DNA of 64,000 nt from Drosophila pseudoobscura (Eukaryota; Arthropoda; Insecta; Diptera; Drosophilidae), in contig NC_046680.1 of the NCBI RefSeq assembly GCF_009870125.1, positions 5,146,001 through 5,210,000 of the forward strand, given 5' to 3'. Below the pieces are notes generated by a model. It ran no database searches. It was not told where the DNA came from and saw only the letters and a program-made list of their open reading frames with translations. Shown piece after piece: positions 25,001-29,759 of this stretch (positions are counted from its first letter, which is position 1; the number at the start of each line of letters is the position of its first letter). The position numbers were made by a program, and so were the translations under genes.

Positions 25001-25830
25001 CTTGCCTTGCACCCAGCCTCATGACTGGCCCACTCATGGCCCCCTCCCCCCTTTACCTTCTACCTACCGCCCCGTGGTTCCGTCGCAGCATGATTTCCCG
25101 GCGGCCCGCCGGCACAAACCACATGCACAAGATACAATCCACAGAGAGAAGCGGGTAAATACTGCATGTGTCCCAAAGGGCCGCTCCAATGGAGACGAAA
25201 TGGAAAAGACTATGTAAATGTTAAGTAAACGTAATTAAAAATTCATGAAAACGCTCGGGAAAATCCACAAGCAGCAACAACAAAGCAGGGAATGTGTCAA
25301 CAGCGATAACAGAATGCAGAATGAAACCGAAACTGAAACCAAAGCGAGTAAAAGCCAAGAATTTCCCGAGAAAACAAGCCGACAATTTAAACAAAATAAA
25401 AGCCCTAGATACTAGATACTAGATACTAGATTCATTAGAGGAATGCCAGTCGCTCCAATAGCTGTAGCTTTTTTATGATGGGAGAGCGGAGACACAGTGC
25501 CATTTGTCTCCGTTTCTATTATTTTTAGAATGGTATCTGAAATATGTTCGCGCTGTATCGATACCAGATTTATTAAATCAATCCCTTCTCTGCCACAAAG
25601 CAACAAAGAAATGAGCACAGCCTCTACAGTTTCCGGATTCCAGCTAGATTCATACGAGTATATGCCAGTGTACAGATTTATTTATCCATTTTTTCCATTT
25701 ATCGAAATGGAAAATGAGTCCACAAGCAAAACGAAGAAAGAAGGAGGCATTACTCACCGACGAGGGCAACAGCTGCGTACAGCATTAGCCATTTGAGCCG
25801 TTCGTTGGGCATGTCCATAGTATTGGCCAT
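913..25830 (-). CDS. Dscam1: Dscam1, 5' half of the gene (exons 2-6)
   Basis: Dscam1 encodes a single-pass Ig/FNIII cell-surface receptor. It gives each neuron and haemocyte an identity through isoform-specific homophilic binding. The window holds exon 2 (25758-25885), exon 3 (16660-17004), twelve exon 4 variants, exon 5 (9605-9754) and 34 intact exon 6 variants plus one fragment. The protein starts MANTMDMPNERLKWL, and the Ig1 region contains GPVFLKEPTNRIDF; both match the Dscam1 family closely. Exon phases are consistent throughout: exon 3 ends with one base of a Val codon, exon 4 with one base of an Asp codon, exon 5 with one base of a Glu codon, and exon 6 with two bases of an Arg codon. 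Only one exon 4 and one exon 6 are used per mRNA. Exons 7 onward, including the exon 9 and exon 17 clusters, are beyond the left edge. Confidence 0.97.
1125..1251 (-). CDS. Dscam1: Dscam1 exon 6 variant 33
   Basis: 127 nt. Starts DPVGGKAPTLLSNDIKR, ends CPAQAYPVPAFR. The junction codon becomes Asp, not Glu. Acceptor CTATTGTAG, donor TTTCAG/GTTAGC. Confidence 0.94.
1305..1425 (-). CDS. Dscam1: Dscam1 exon 6 variant 32
   Basis: 121 nt. Starts EPISSSAPRTPALVQKP, ends CPAQGYPAPSFR. Acceptor CTTTTATAG, donor TTTTCG/GTAAGC. Confidence 0.95.
1516..1636 (-). CDS. Dscam1: Dscam1 exon 6 variant 31
   Basis: 121 nt. Starts EPISSSPPKINALTYKP, ends CPAQGYPAPSFR. Acceptor CTTTTCCAG, donor TTTTAG/GTCGGT. 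Confidence 0.95.
1706..1826 (-). CDS. Dscam1: Dscam1 exon 6 variant 30
   Basis: 121 nt. Starts EPVSSTAPKVPPLQSRP, ends CPAQGYPAPSFR. Acceptor CTTTCCAG, donor TTTCAG/GTACAA. Variants 30-32 share length and the GYPAPSFR end, so they are a young tandem group. Confidence 0.95.
1912..2035 (-). CDS. Dscam1: Dscam1 exon 6 variant 29
   Basis: 124 nt. Starts EPISSTVPKVVSLAKF, ends CPAQGYPVPFFR. Acceptor CAAATAG, donor TTTAG/GTAAAG. Confidence 0.95.
2096..2219 (-). CDS. Dscam1: Dscam1 exon 6 variant 28 (GC donor)
   Basis: 124 nt. Starts EPISGAAPRVALIQK, ends CPAQGYPVPAFR. The only in-phase donor is TTCAG/GCAGGT, a GC donor; the GT four bases on would shift the frame. The exon end plus donor (2090-2106) also forms the selector for variant 29. 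Acceptor CTTTCCAG. Confidence 0.88.
2307..2430 (-). CDS. Dscam1: Dscam1 exon 6 variant 27
   Basis: 124 nt. Starts EPVGSVGPRLTSGDKTR, ends CPAQAYPVPYFR. Acceptor CTTTGTAG, donor TTTCAG/GTGATT. Its closest relatives are variants 3 and 6, over 4 kb away. Confidence 0.95.
2515..2638 (-). CDS. Dscam1: Dscam1 exon 6 variant 26
   Basis: 124 nt. Starts EPVGSVAPKISVENRLKNAE, ends CPGQAYPVPFFR. Acceptor TCTGTACAG, donor TTTAG/GTAATC. Tandem relative of variants 24 and 25. Confidence 0.95.
2713..2836 (-). CDS. Dscam1: Dscam1 exon 6 variant 25
   Basis: 124 nt. Starts EPVGSVGPKISVGERLKDA, ends CPAQAYPVPFFR. Acceptor CGTTCCAG, donor TTTAG/GTAAAA. With a 22 nt spacer, its branch point must fall inside variant 24. 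Confidence 0.95.
2859..2982 (-). CDS. Dscam1: Dscam1 exon 6 variant 24
   Basis: 124 nt. Starts EPVGSVPPKISVGERRKDA, ends CPAQSYPVPAFR. Acceptor GTTGTAG, donor TTCAG/GTAAAA. Only 22 nt separate it from variant 25. Its last codons (CCAGCATTCAG) match the selector consensus. Confidence 0.95.
3284..3407 (-). CDS. Dscam1: Dscam1 exon 6 variant 23
   Basis: 124 nt. Starts EPVGSVAPRVNKKDGFSHDS, ends CPAQAYPVPFYR. Acceptor TTTGCAG, donor TACAG/GTGAGC. To its left lies the longest exon-free spacer in the cluster (301 nt). Confidence 0.95.
3514..3637 (-). CDS. Dscam1: Dscam1 exon 6 variant 22
   Basis: 124 nt. Starts EPVGSVAPKVNKNDEFSHDR, ends CPAQSFPVPFYR. Acceptor TTTGCAG, donor TATAG/GTGGGT. Its upstream spacer (3638-3712) carries no clear selector. 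Confidence 0.95.
3715..3838 (-). CDS. Dscam1: Dscam1 exon 6 variant 21
   Basis: 124 nt. Starts EPIGIVAPRVNRKDEFNHDR, ends CPAQSYPVPAYR. Acceptor CTTTTAG, donor TATAG/GTAAAG. Groups with variants 22 and 23. Confidence 0.95.
3890..4013 (-). CDS. Dscam1: Dscam1 exon 6 variant 20
   Basis: 124 nt. Starts EPVGSVAPKVEIKDKVG, ends CPAQSYPMPAYR. Acceptor TGTTGCAG, donor TATAG/GTAAAT. Confidence 0.95.
4117..4240 (-). CDS. Dscam1: Dscam1 exon 6 variant 19 (atypical CKAQ motif)
   Basis: 124 nt. Starts EPIGSVAPMVDMHDKMDF, ends CKAQGYPKPAFR. It is the only variant with Lys after the cysteine and Lys in YPKP. Acceptor TTTGCAG, donor TTTAG/GTGAAT. The reading frame and splice sites are intact. Confidence 0.93.
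4317..4440 (-). CDS. Dscam1: Dscam1 exon 6 variant 18
   Basis: 124 nt. Starts EPVGSVAPKVDVKDRITW, ends CPAQSYPVPSNR. Acceptor TCTGCAG, donor AATAG/GTAGGG. Confidence 0.95.
4531..4654 (-). CDS. Dscam1: Dscam1 exon 6 variant 17
   Basis: 124 nt. Starts EPVGSVAPKVDANDRIKW, ends CPAQSYPVPAQR. Acceptor TTTGCAG, donor CAGAG/GTAAGC. Sister of variant 18. Confidence 0.95.
4744..4867 (-). CDS. Dscam1: Dscam1 exon 6 variant 16
   Basis: 124 nt. Starts EPVGSVAPKVDIKDEINYAR, ends CPAQSYPVPAFR. Acceptor TTTCTGTAG, donor TTTCG/GTGAGT. Confidence 0.95.
4936..5059 (-). CDS. Dscam1: Dscam1 exon 6 variant 15
   Basis: 124 nt. Starts EPVGSVAPKVDTRDEFTF, ends CPAQSFPMPAFR. Acceptor AAACCAG, donor TTTAG/GTAATC. 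Confidence 0.95.
5151..5277 (-). CDS. Dscam1: Dscam1 exon 6 variant 14
   Basis: 127 nt. Starts EPIGSVPPKITSLHDKFQ, ends CPGQAYPVPIVR. Acceptor CCCCAG, donor TTAG/GTTAGT. Recent duplicate of variant 13 by sequence. Confidence 0.95.
5365..5491 (-). CDS. Dscam1: Dscam1 exon 6 variant 13
   Basis: 127 nt. Starts EPIGSVPPRINNINDKFQ, ends CPGQAFPVPIVR. Acceptor CCTTGCAG, donor TTAG/GTGATT. Sister of variant 14. Confidence 0.95.
5543..5666 (-). CDS. Dscam1: Dscam1 exon 6 variant 12
   Basis: 124 nt. Starts EPVASVPPKLNLLERVR, ends CPGQAFPVPINR. Acceptor CTCCCTAG, donor AATAG/GTAATG. The motif is CPGQ rather than CPAQ. Confidence 0.95.
5754..5877 (-). CDS. Dscam1: Dscam1 exon 6 variant 11
   Basis: 124 nt. 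Starts EPIGSVPPKVSIDDEVAN, ends CPAQSYPIPVYR. Acceptor TTTCCAG, donor TACAG/GTCGGT. Confidence 0.95.
6019..6142 (-). CDS. Dscam1: Dscam1 exon 6 variant 10
   Basis: 124 nt. Starts EPVGSVKPKINIQDKLQTR, ends CPAQSYPMPAHR. Acceptor TTTGCAG, donor CACAG/GTGCGC. No convincing selector lies between it and variant 9. Confidence 0.95.
6207..6330 (-). CDS. Dscam1: Dscam1 exon 6 variant 9
   Basis: 124 nt. Starts EPVGSVRPKVNAQNKHQF, ends CLAQSYPMPVFR. Leu replaces Pro after the cysteine. Acceptor GAATTTTAG, donor TTCAG/GTGGGT. Confidence 0.95.
6360..6483 (-). CDS. Dscam1: Dscam1 exon 6 variant 8
   Basis: 124 nt. Starts EPVGSVAPKLNFLERFR, ends CPVQSYPMPVFK. The donor is TTCAA/GTAAGA, so the junction codon becomes Lys instead of the usual Arg. 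Only 29 nt separate it from variant 9, and the selector for variant 9 overlaps this exon's 3' end. Confidence 0.94.
6584..6707 (-). CDS. Dscam1: Dscam1 exon 6 variant 7
   Basis: 124 nt. Starts EPIGSVSPKITNADDLKHVK, ends CPGQAYPQPLYR. Gly replaces Ala in the CPAQ motif. Acceptor CTCTTGCAG, donor TATAG/GTAAAC. Its best selector match lies inside the truncated exon (6768-6786). Confidence 0.95.
6745..6805 (-). pseudogene. Dscam1: Truncated exon 6 variant (pseudo-exon)
   Basis: The acceptor CTGTTGTCCAG and the first half of an exon 6 variant are present (EPVGSVSPKISSGEDYNHVK). Homology then stops: the cysteine, the CPAQ.YP.P motif and the donor are missing, and only 37 nt separate it from the next exon. 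A GT inside it would be out of phase. A good selector (6831-6850) still precedes it. The likely cause is a deletion of about 65 nt. Confidence 0.88.
6865..6988 (-). CDS. Dscam1: Dscam1 exon 6 variant 6
   Basis: 124 nt. Starts EPVGSVGPRLTSGDDSR, ends CPAQAYPVPVYR. Acceptor TTTTCAAG, donor TATAG/GTAATC. Sister of variant 3. Confidence 0.95.
7068..7200 (-). CDS. Dscam1: Dscam1 exon 6 variant 5
   Basis: 133 nt, the longest variant. Starts EPVGSVSPQLSGNGNQEH, ends CPAQAYPVPFFR. Acceptor ATATTTAG, donor TTTAG/GTAATA. The three extra codons lie in the variable middle. Confidence 0.95.
7282..7408 (-). CDS. Dscam1: Dscam1 exon 6 variant 4
   Basis: 127 nt. Starts EPVGSVSPKVTAGDDAIK, ends CPAQAYPVPFFR. 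Acceptor CAATCAAG, donor TTTAG/GTAAAT. Confidence 0.95.
7491..7614 (-). CDS. Dscam1: Dscam1 exon 6 variant 3
   Basis: 124 nt. Starts EPVGSVGPRLTSGDESR, ends CPAQAYPVPFFR. Acceptor TTCGCAG, donor TTTAG/GTAAAT. Close relative of variants 6 and 27. Confidence 0.95.
7703..7826 (-). CDS. Dscam1: Dscam1 exon 6 variant 2
   Basis: 124 nt. Starts EPIASVGPRLLSGNDIK, ends CPAQSYPVPVFR. The acceptor is CGTTGAAG, weaker than the usual pyrimidine-CAG; donor TTTAG/GTAAGA. Confidence 0.94.
7928..8051 (-). CDS. Dscam1: Dscam1 exon 6 variant 1 (Ig3, first half)
   Basis: 124 nt, nearest to the docking site. Starts EPVGRVSPKF (Arg replaces the usual Ser), ends CPAQAYPAPFFR. Acceptor CATTCACAG, donor TTTAG/GTGAAT. 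Its selector is unclear; a weak match lies at 8256-8274. Confidence 0.94.
8052..9604. other. Dscam1 intron 5
   Basis: Apart from the docking site, this holds a strong unused donor (AAG/GTAAGT on the minus strand, 8146-8147), a GA microsatellite near 8440, and about 1.2 kb of AT-rich sequence. The latter may include structural control elements of the exon 6 cluster that I cannot recognise. Confidence 0.6.
8305..8340 (-). promoter_or_regulatory. Dscam1: Exon 6 docking site (intron 5 RNA element)
   Basis: On the plus strand this reads CCCAACATTCAGGCAGTTTT (8311-8330) and its flanks. The transcript therefore carries the exact reverse complement of the selector motif found before almost every exon 6 variant. 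It lies between exon 5 and the first exon 6 variant, where the family's single docking site is known to lie. Pairing with one selector at a time brings that exon's acceptor close to exon 5 and excludes the others. The adjacent 8281-8310 also resembles my recollection of the conserved docking region. Confidence 0.93.
9605..9754 (-). CDS. Dscam1: Dscam1 exon 5: Ig2, second half
   Basis: 150 nt constant exon completing Ig2. Encodes GKYLVLPSGELHIREVGPED, the F-strand cysteine in GYKSYQCRTKHRLTG, and RLSATKGRLVIT. Acceptor CCGATCAG, donor CACAG/GTAAGT. Its donor joins exactly one exon 6 acceptor, chosen by docking-selector pairing in the intron to its left. Confidence 0.97.
9755..10921. other. Dscam1 intron 4, constant part
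   Basis: No exon is visible. A 13 bp perfect inverted repeat (10275-10287 with 10364-10376) sits here, and a purine-rich tract on the plus strand lies at 10830-10880. Confidence 0.6.
10275..10376 (-). promoter_or_regulatory. Predicted RNA hairpin in Dscam1 intron 4
   Basis: GGGAATTTGTGGC (10275-10287) is exactly complementary to GCCACAAATTCCC (10364-10376), with a 76 nt loop. It lies between the last exon 4 variant and exon 5, so the transcript can fold a 13 bp stem there. Function unknown; control of exon 4 choice is possible. Confidence 0.5.
10922..11092 (-). CDS. Dscam1: Dscam1 exon 4 variant 12 (Ig2, first half)
   Basis: 171 nt, last variant before exon 5. Encodes VPQSYTVNVMDESILRGN, core IMKCHIPSFVADFIVVDSW, tail IYPQEDITAS. 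The opening VPQS departs from the VV.Q start of the others. Acceptor TTTGCAG, donor CAGCG/GTAATG. Confidence 0.95.
11240..11398 (-). CDS. Dscam1: Dscam1 exon 4 variant 11 (Ig2, first half)
   Basis: 159 nt, the shortest variant. Encodes VVKQFFESQVYDEYVIKGN, core IFKCQTPSFVADHIEITDW, tail GEVYTKNIT. Acceptor TTTTCCAG, donor CACGG/GTAGGC. Lys replaces the otherwise conserved Arg of RGN. Confidence 0.95.
11540..11710 (-). CDS. Dscam1: Dscam1 exon 4 variant 10 (Ig2, first half)
   Basis: 171 nt. Encodes VVHQFYQTRVIDEFVLRGN, core TLKCLVPSFVADFIDVEGW, tail EIQRPLPTDST. Acceptor TCTCAG, donor CTACGG/GTAACC. Confidence 0.95.
11825..11992 (-). CDS. Dscam1: Dscam1 exon 4 variant 9 (Ig2, first half)
   Basis: 168 nt. 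Encodes VVIQTYESEADNEYVIRGN, core VMKCEIPSYVADF (Tyr replaces the usual Phe), tail YYPNNADET. Acceptor GCCTAG, donor GACGG/GTACTT. Confidence 0.95.
12127..12297 (-). CDS. Dscam1: Dscam1 exon 4 variant 8 (Ig2, first half)
   Basis: 171 nt. Encodes VVSQFYITEAENEYVIRGN, core VVKCKIPSFVADFVQVEAW, tail LWRDNATSVY. Acceptor TTTGAAG, weaker than its neighbours; donor TATG/GTACGA. Confidence 0.95.
12416..12577 (-). CDS. Dscam1: Dscam1 exon 4 variant 7 (Ig2, first half)
   Basis: 162 nt. Encodes VVNQFYEAEIMTEYVIRGN, core VLKCSIPSFVADFVRVESW, tail GNVLSFSDNY. Acceptor TTTGCAG, donor TATG/GTGCGA. Sister of variant 6. Confidence 0.96.
12715..12876 (-). CDS. Dscam1: Dscam1 exon 4 variant 6 (Ig2, first half)
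   Basis: 162 nt. Encodes VVNQYYGADILMEYVIRGN, core VLKCSIPSFVADFVRVESW, tail GTELRHSDNY. Acceptor ATCGCAG, donor TATG/GTATTT. Nearly identical to variant 7 across the core, so a recent tandem duplicate. Confidence 0.96.
13040..13201 (-). CDS. Dscam1: Dscam1 exon 4 variant 5 (Ig2, first half)
   Basis: 162 nt. Encodes VVNQYYEAEVVSEYVIRGN, core VLKCTIPSFVADF, tail DGTEYAPQEDF. Acceptor CTCTCAG, donor TTCG/GTACAG. Groups with variants 6 and 7. Confidence 0.96.
13340..13510 (-). CDS. Dscam1: Dscam1 exon 4 variant 4 (Ig2, first half)
   Basis: 171 nt. Encodes VVQQFYESEVNNEYVIRGN, core VLKCSIPSFVADF, then VQVVSWQDEEGQLYGTLGE and a short QQGA end. Acceptor CCTCCAG, donor GCTGG/GTACAT. Three codons longer than variants 1-3. 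Confidence 0.95.
13954..14115 (-). CDS. Dscam1: Dscam1 exon 4 variant 3 (Ig2, first half)
   Basis: 162 nt. Encodes VVAQHYDTDVNKAYVIRGN, core VLKCEIPSFVADF, tail QNEDFSPGQEY. Acceptor GTTTTAG, donor TATG/GTTTGT. Sister of variant 2. Confidence 0.96.
14504..14665 (-). CDS. Dscam1: Dscam1 exon 4 variant 2 (Ig2, first half)
   Basis: 162 nt. Encodes VVSQHYEEDIHKAFVIRGN, core ILKCDIPSFVADF, tail QQENFYPDTEY. Acceptor TTTAG, donor TATG/GTGTGT. Close to variants 1 and 3, with which it shares the SWH(S/T/A)D segment. Confidence 0.96.
14839..15000 (-). CDS. Dscam1: Dscam1 exon 4 variant 1 (Ig2, first half)
   Basis: 162 nt, nearest to exon 3. It encodes VVAQYYEADVNKEHVIRGN, then AAVIKCLIPSFVADF and a tail ending EEESYFPGTEY. 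Acceptor AATGCAG, donor TACG/GTGCGG. The AVxKC..PSFVADF core is shared by nearly all exon 4 variants; the flanking strands carry the isoform-specific interface. Confidence 0.96.
15001..16659. other. Dscam1 intron 3
   Basis: This lies between exon 3 and the first exon 4 variant, where the family's inclusion stem (iStem) is known. I could not identify that stem with confidence; a small GCCAG/CTGGC hairpin near 15275-15295 is the only local candidate. 16200-16500 is AT-rich. Confidence 0.5.
16660..17004 (-). CDS. Dscam1: Dscam1 exon 3: Ig1
   Basis: This 345 nt exon encodes the signal-cleavage region and the whole Ig1 domain. Visible landmarks are GPVFLKEPTNRIDF, the B-strand cysteine in AEIECKASGNPMPEIIW, and the F-strand cysteine in VYACLARNQFGS. 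The acceptor is CACCACAG and the donor is GAGCCG/GTAAGTTG. The last base G begins the Val codon shared with every exon 4 variant (TG, TT or TC). Constant in all isoforms. Confidence 0.96.
17005..25757. other. Dscam1 intron 2
   Basis: No exon or RNA gene recognised in 8.75 kb. It contains simple sequence: GA-rich tracts near 20270-20310 and 22050-22110, a CCGCCACCGTCGCCG tract near 20850, and CTCGTA repeats near 23990-24020. Long open frames here (for example minus strand 20114-21031) are low-complexity and without homology that I can see. Confidence 0.6.
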
Positions 25831-25885
25831 ATTTCCGCTCAGCGAGTGGTCTCCTTCCCTGTGTGGTGGACGCGTATCGGACTGA
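25758..25885 (-). CDS. Dscam1: Dscam1 exon 2: start codon and signal peptide
   Basis: The acceptor TTACTTTCAG lies just above 25885 and the donor CG/GTGAGT just below 25758. The first ATG is at 25830-25828 and opens MANTMDMPNERLKWL followed by the hydrophobic stretch MLYAAVALVA. Two more in-frame Met codons follow at residues 5 and 7; the third gives the short MPNERLKW start, and any of the three could initiate. The exon ends with one base of the Ala codon completed by exon 3 (CT), giving ACGSQTLAANPP at the junction. Confidence 0.93.
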
Positions 25886-28800
25886 TCTGAAAGTAACAAA
25901 AAAATAGTAAAGATTTCATGGGTTTTGTCGGAAATATTTCATATTAACTAAATTCTTGATACTAAATTATTGATTTTATTTTCATTCAGGCCCGAGCCCG
26001 CTCGTTCGTTGCCAATGAAATGCAAGTAATTTGATTAGGGGAACGGCCATCCCCCAAGGCAGAGTCCAGTCCACCCACCTGAATGCACCTCAGTCCCCAA
26101 AAGGGGTAGAAACTGAGTCATGCCCTTGTGAGATACATATGTATATACCCTTCAATGGTACACGTATCTATGGATATGCGCTCGGCTCCAGTGGCTAGCT
26201 AAAGTATTTACAAAGCCATACAAAAGCGATTAGCAAATGGAATCGAAATGCATTGGAAATAGAGGCATGCGACAGAAGACAGCGATGTGGATGTGGGAAC
26301 GCGGCAACGTCATTAATTAAACCACAAATGGCTAAACACTCCAACGACGATCGCATCGGGAGGCGCGAACTTCATATTTGTGCCTTCTGCTAGCCATAAA
26401 ATGTCACGCGTCTCTCCCCCCGTATTCGAATGCGCATTCGTATCCGTATATACTTTATGACAGGCAGGAAGTCACGATTCCACATTTCTTGCTGTTGTTT
26501 TGTCTACCCCGCGCTGTCTGGTGCCCTGCCTGGGATAGAAGCGAGCTCCTCCACTCATTTTAATCCAAGAGATAGCCACAGATAGATGGACAGATATACA
26601 CATATGTATCTACACAGTAGAAATAGATTCCAGAGCAATTTGCTCGGCTTTTTAGCGCTTAATTAACGCTTAAGTGGATTCCCTCATTCATTCAGCTCAT
26701 TCCAGAATGCCAGAATTCCAGCATTTGTGCGGACAGGCAGTCAATGAATTAAGATTCTTATTTTACTTTCAATTGAAGACGTATCTGGCAGATAAACACG
26801 CGTGCACATACACACACACATGCCGTTCCTCTGTGTGCTCTGAGGGTTGCGCAGGCGTACTAAACCCAACCACTCCGTACGTGGCCGGTTCGAGGGATGC
26901 TCGGCAAATGTTAGCTTTTCAATTGATTTAATAAACTTCTGCAGTACGAGGATTCTTTGTAGAGAGGGCAGAGGGGTTGAGCAGCTGCTCGTAGAACTTT
27001 AGGGGGTGTTCGGGATGCTATCAGAGGGTGTCGATCTGGCTTCTAATATGCAAAGCAGGGTTCTTCATGGTTGAGAACACGCCACAAAGCCACAGAGTTA
27101 CATATACGACCCTAGAAGCCCCGACAGAGTACGAATTCCCCATAAGCGAACGGATGTGCCTAAAGATTGTTTCTGTTCCGAGACGACGCAGTGTAGGCAT
27201 CATTCGAATGACTCATTCCATTCCTCTCTGGGATAGCTTTTTCCTGCGAGAGACGCTCCCATCTCGCCATTTAGAAAACATCTGGTAATCAGTCAACAGT
27301 CGCAACCATCTACAATATATAAGCCATACATACATGCATACAACATACATATGTATATAGAAGCACGAGTATATAGCCAGTCAACCCCTCTTTCTCTGAG
27401 CAGATCCGTTTGGGTAATCGCGTGGTAAAATCAACGAATCACAAGCATACTCGTATATGTACTCGTGTTTTTTACATTACTCATTCGTACATTTTATTTT
27501 GCTCGTCTGCCTGAATTTGCAACTAAAATTGGGGTGACGAGCCAATAAATGGGTCCGGGGGTATGCGGATGGGGCGTATGGATGTGGGGCCACTGTCTGG
27601 CAAAGTGCAGTGGCCCAATGCAGGGTCGCACAGACAGCAGAGGACTGGACTGACTGTCGATTGTCCAGTTTCCAGTTTCCGACTCGCCCAGTTCCCAGAT
27701 ACCATACCACAGAATCCCAGTGGCTGTGCCACAAGCTCACGCCGTGACCCATTCGCGGCTGCGAGGGCTTTCCGCAATGCGCCCCACAATTGAGAGTCAA
27801 GTGCCACAGAGGCAAGAACAAAAGGAATACGAGAGTATTTATTTGGTGCCTCATCGCCTTTTTGTTCGCTTTAACCTTTTGTGTCGTGGGTTCCGTTCTG
27901 AAGAGCTGAAGGCCAAAATCAATATTTGGCATCGGAGTCGATCCGTGGGTTGCCACCAGATGAGTTTGAGTGAAAGCCAGCCATCGTAGACGACCAGGGT
28001 CCTATCTGGAATCTGCATCACATGTGGACAGCGGCAGCCCGCCCAAACAGAAGGCGAGCGCCGCCTAGCAACAGGATGCCGAGACGACAACAGAAAAATT
28101 AAAAAAAAAAAAGAATCACCGAATCCTTCAGTGCCCTACGAGTGGAAAACTGTGCACTATCCTTGATATGATGCACAGTTCTGAAAATGGAGATGTATCA
28201 ATGAAATATAAAGGTAAGTGCCCTTCATAAGCCATCCATAATGAGAGATACTCTTCATCTGGAAGGGTATAAAGTCGGGAAAAACTGAAAAAGAAGCAAA
28301 AGGAAATGGCAGACAGCGAAGGAAGAAGGTGGAGAGGAGCAGAGGAGAGCAGAACGAAGAAGGCGGCGCAACACTTGCGAAATCAAATAACGGAAACTAC
28401 AGGCGCGGAGGCAGCAGCAGCCGCAGCTGCATGGGATTTCAGAGCTGCCTGGCCTAAGCAGGGGTTGCTCTCACACAGATGCAGATACACACACACACAC
28501 ACACACACACACAGATATGCGGCAGATATGTATGCCAGATGGGAAACTGCGAAGGATCTTAAAAGATGCTCGAAATGTAAAGTGCTCTGTGGAGTGGACG
28601 AAAAACTACCTGCCAGAGGGATAGGATAGAGAGGACAAAGGACCCCAAGCAGCAGGCAGCAGGTTGCAAACACAACAGCCAGCCGCAGAGTTGCTTTTGG
28701 GAGAGGCAAAGAGCGCATGCGCAGAAAAAAAAATTCGCTGAAAAATTCACACAGGCGAATAGATTTTCTCTAGAAGGGAATTTCTAAATGAAAATTTATT

Positions 28801-29243
28801 CGAAATGTCCCGAATTCGCATGAATATTGACCAGAGTTTGACGAATTTTGTAATTTCAGTCGGTTCCTTGGGGCTAGGGCTTTGCTACATCCACTCCCAA
28901 ATGGTTTTGGCACACCCTTTTGGCCAGGTTCTATGAGTGTGTGTACGTGTGTGTGCGTTTGAGCACAAAGTAACAATTTTTTTGCATTCGTAGCAGCGGG
29001 AAAACTATTCTATCTGCAGGGAAAAATCAATAGGAAGCTGGGAATAAAATCAAACAAATTTGACATAAAACTTCATTTCCTTTGCTATTCCTATGCCTTG
29101 GGGCAGACAACCGTTATTGGGTGGGCGTGGGCAGGAAATACACCCACACACACACACACACTCTCTGTCAGAATATACATACACACGCAGTCACACAAAG
29201 AAGAAGTTGCCAGACAGCGGTGAAAATTGCATACTTTTCTTAC
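25886..29243. other. Dscam1 intron 1 (probable)
   Basis: No coding exon recognised. An AC microsatellite lies at about 28490-28513 and another at about 29143-29162. Confidence 0.5.
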
Positions 29244-29755
29244 CGTTTATTGTTGAAATTGTTGTAGAATTGATTGTTTATTCACACACACACACAACAC
29301 AGTGAGAGTGGTGCAGCAAAATTGGTAACAGGGTGCCACTAATCCACGGGGGTGGCGACTCTGTCCAAGATCTGCCTCACACACACACACACACAAAAAA
29401 CAGACAACAGAGACGCCTGCTGCTCCTGCTGCTGCTGCTATTGCACTTGATTTGCTCTGCTCTTTTTATTGTTAATTAATTGGCGGATTGGTCGATTGAT
29501 CGCTTTTGCATACTATTATTCACTCTTTTTGCGCAGAAGAAGAATCTGCACGCATACCAAAGTACACACACACACGCGGGCGTCTGAAGCACACGGAACC
29601 ACCACCGATTGGACCGGTTTGCGGGGGTGTGAGTGGGCGCACGTATAAACCGTAGCCAAAACAACGTACACGCATACACAGAAATACAGACACACGCTCG
29701 CGCAAAAACTCCGACAAAACGTTACTCCCCGGTCGACCGTTCGTTCGAGTTCACG
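29244..29755 (-). other. Dscam1: Candidate Dscam1 exon 1 (5' UTR) and promoter region
   Basis: Exon 2 of Dscam1 begins at a real acceptor, so a non-coding first exon must lie to its right. A good donor, ACG/GTAAGA, reads on the minus strand at 29242-29243. The sequence above it is rich in GTGT, CAGCAG and A-tracts, as in 5' UTRs of fly neuronal genes. The 5' limit and the promoter are guesses; I see no clean TATA. Another donor anywhere in 26-30 kb could be the real one. Confidence 0.3.
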
Positions 29756-29759
29756 TTCC

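Noticed and set aside
28490..28513. AC microsatellite as a regulatory element
   Set aside because: Such tracts are common throughout fly introns and nothing ties this one to a function.
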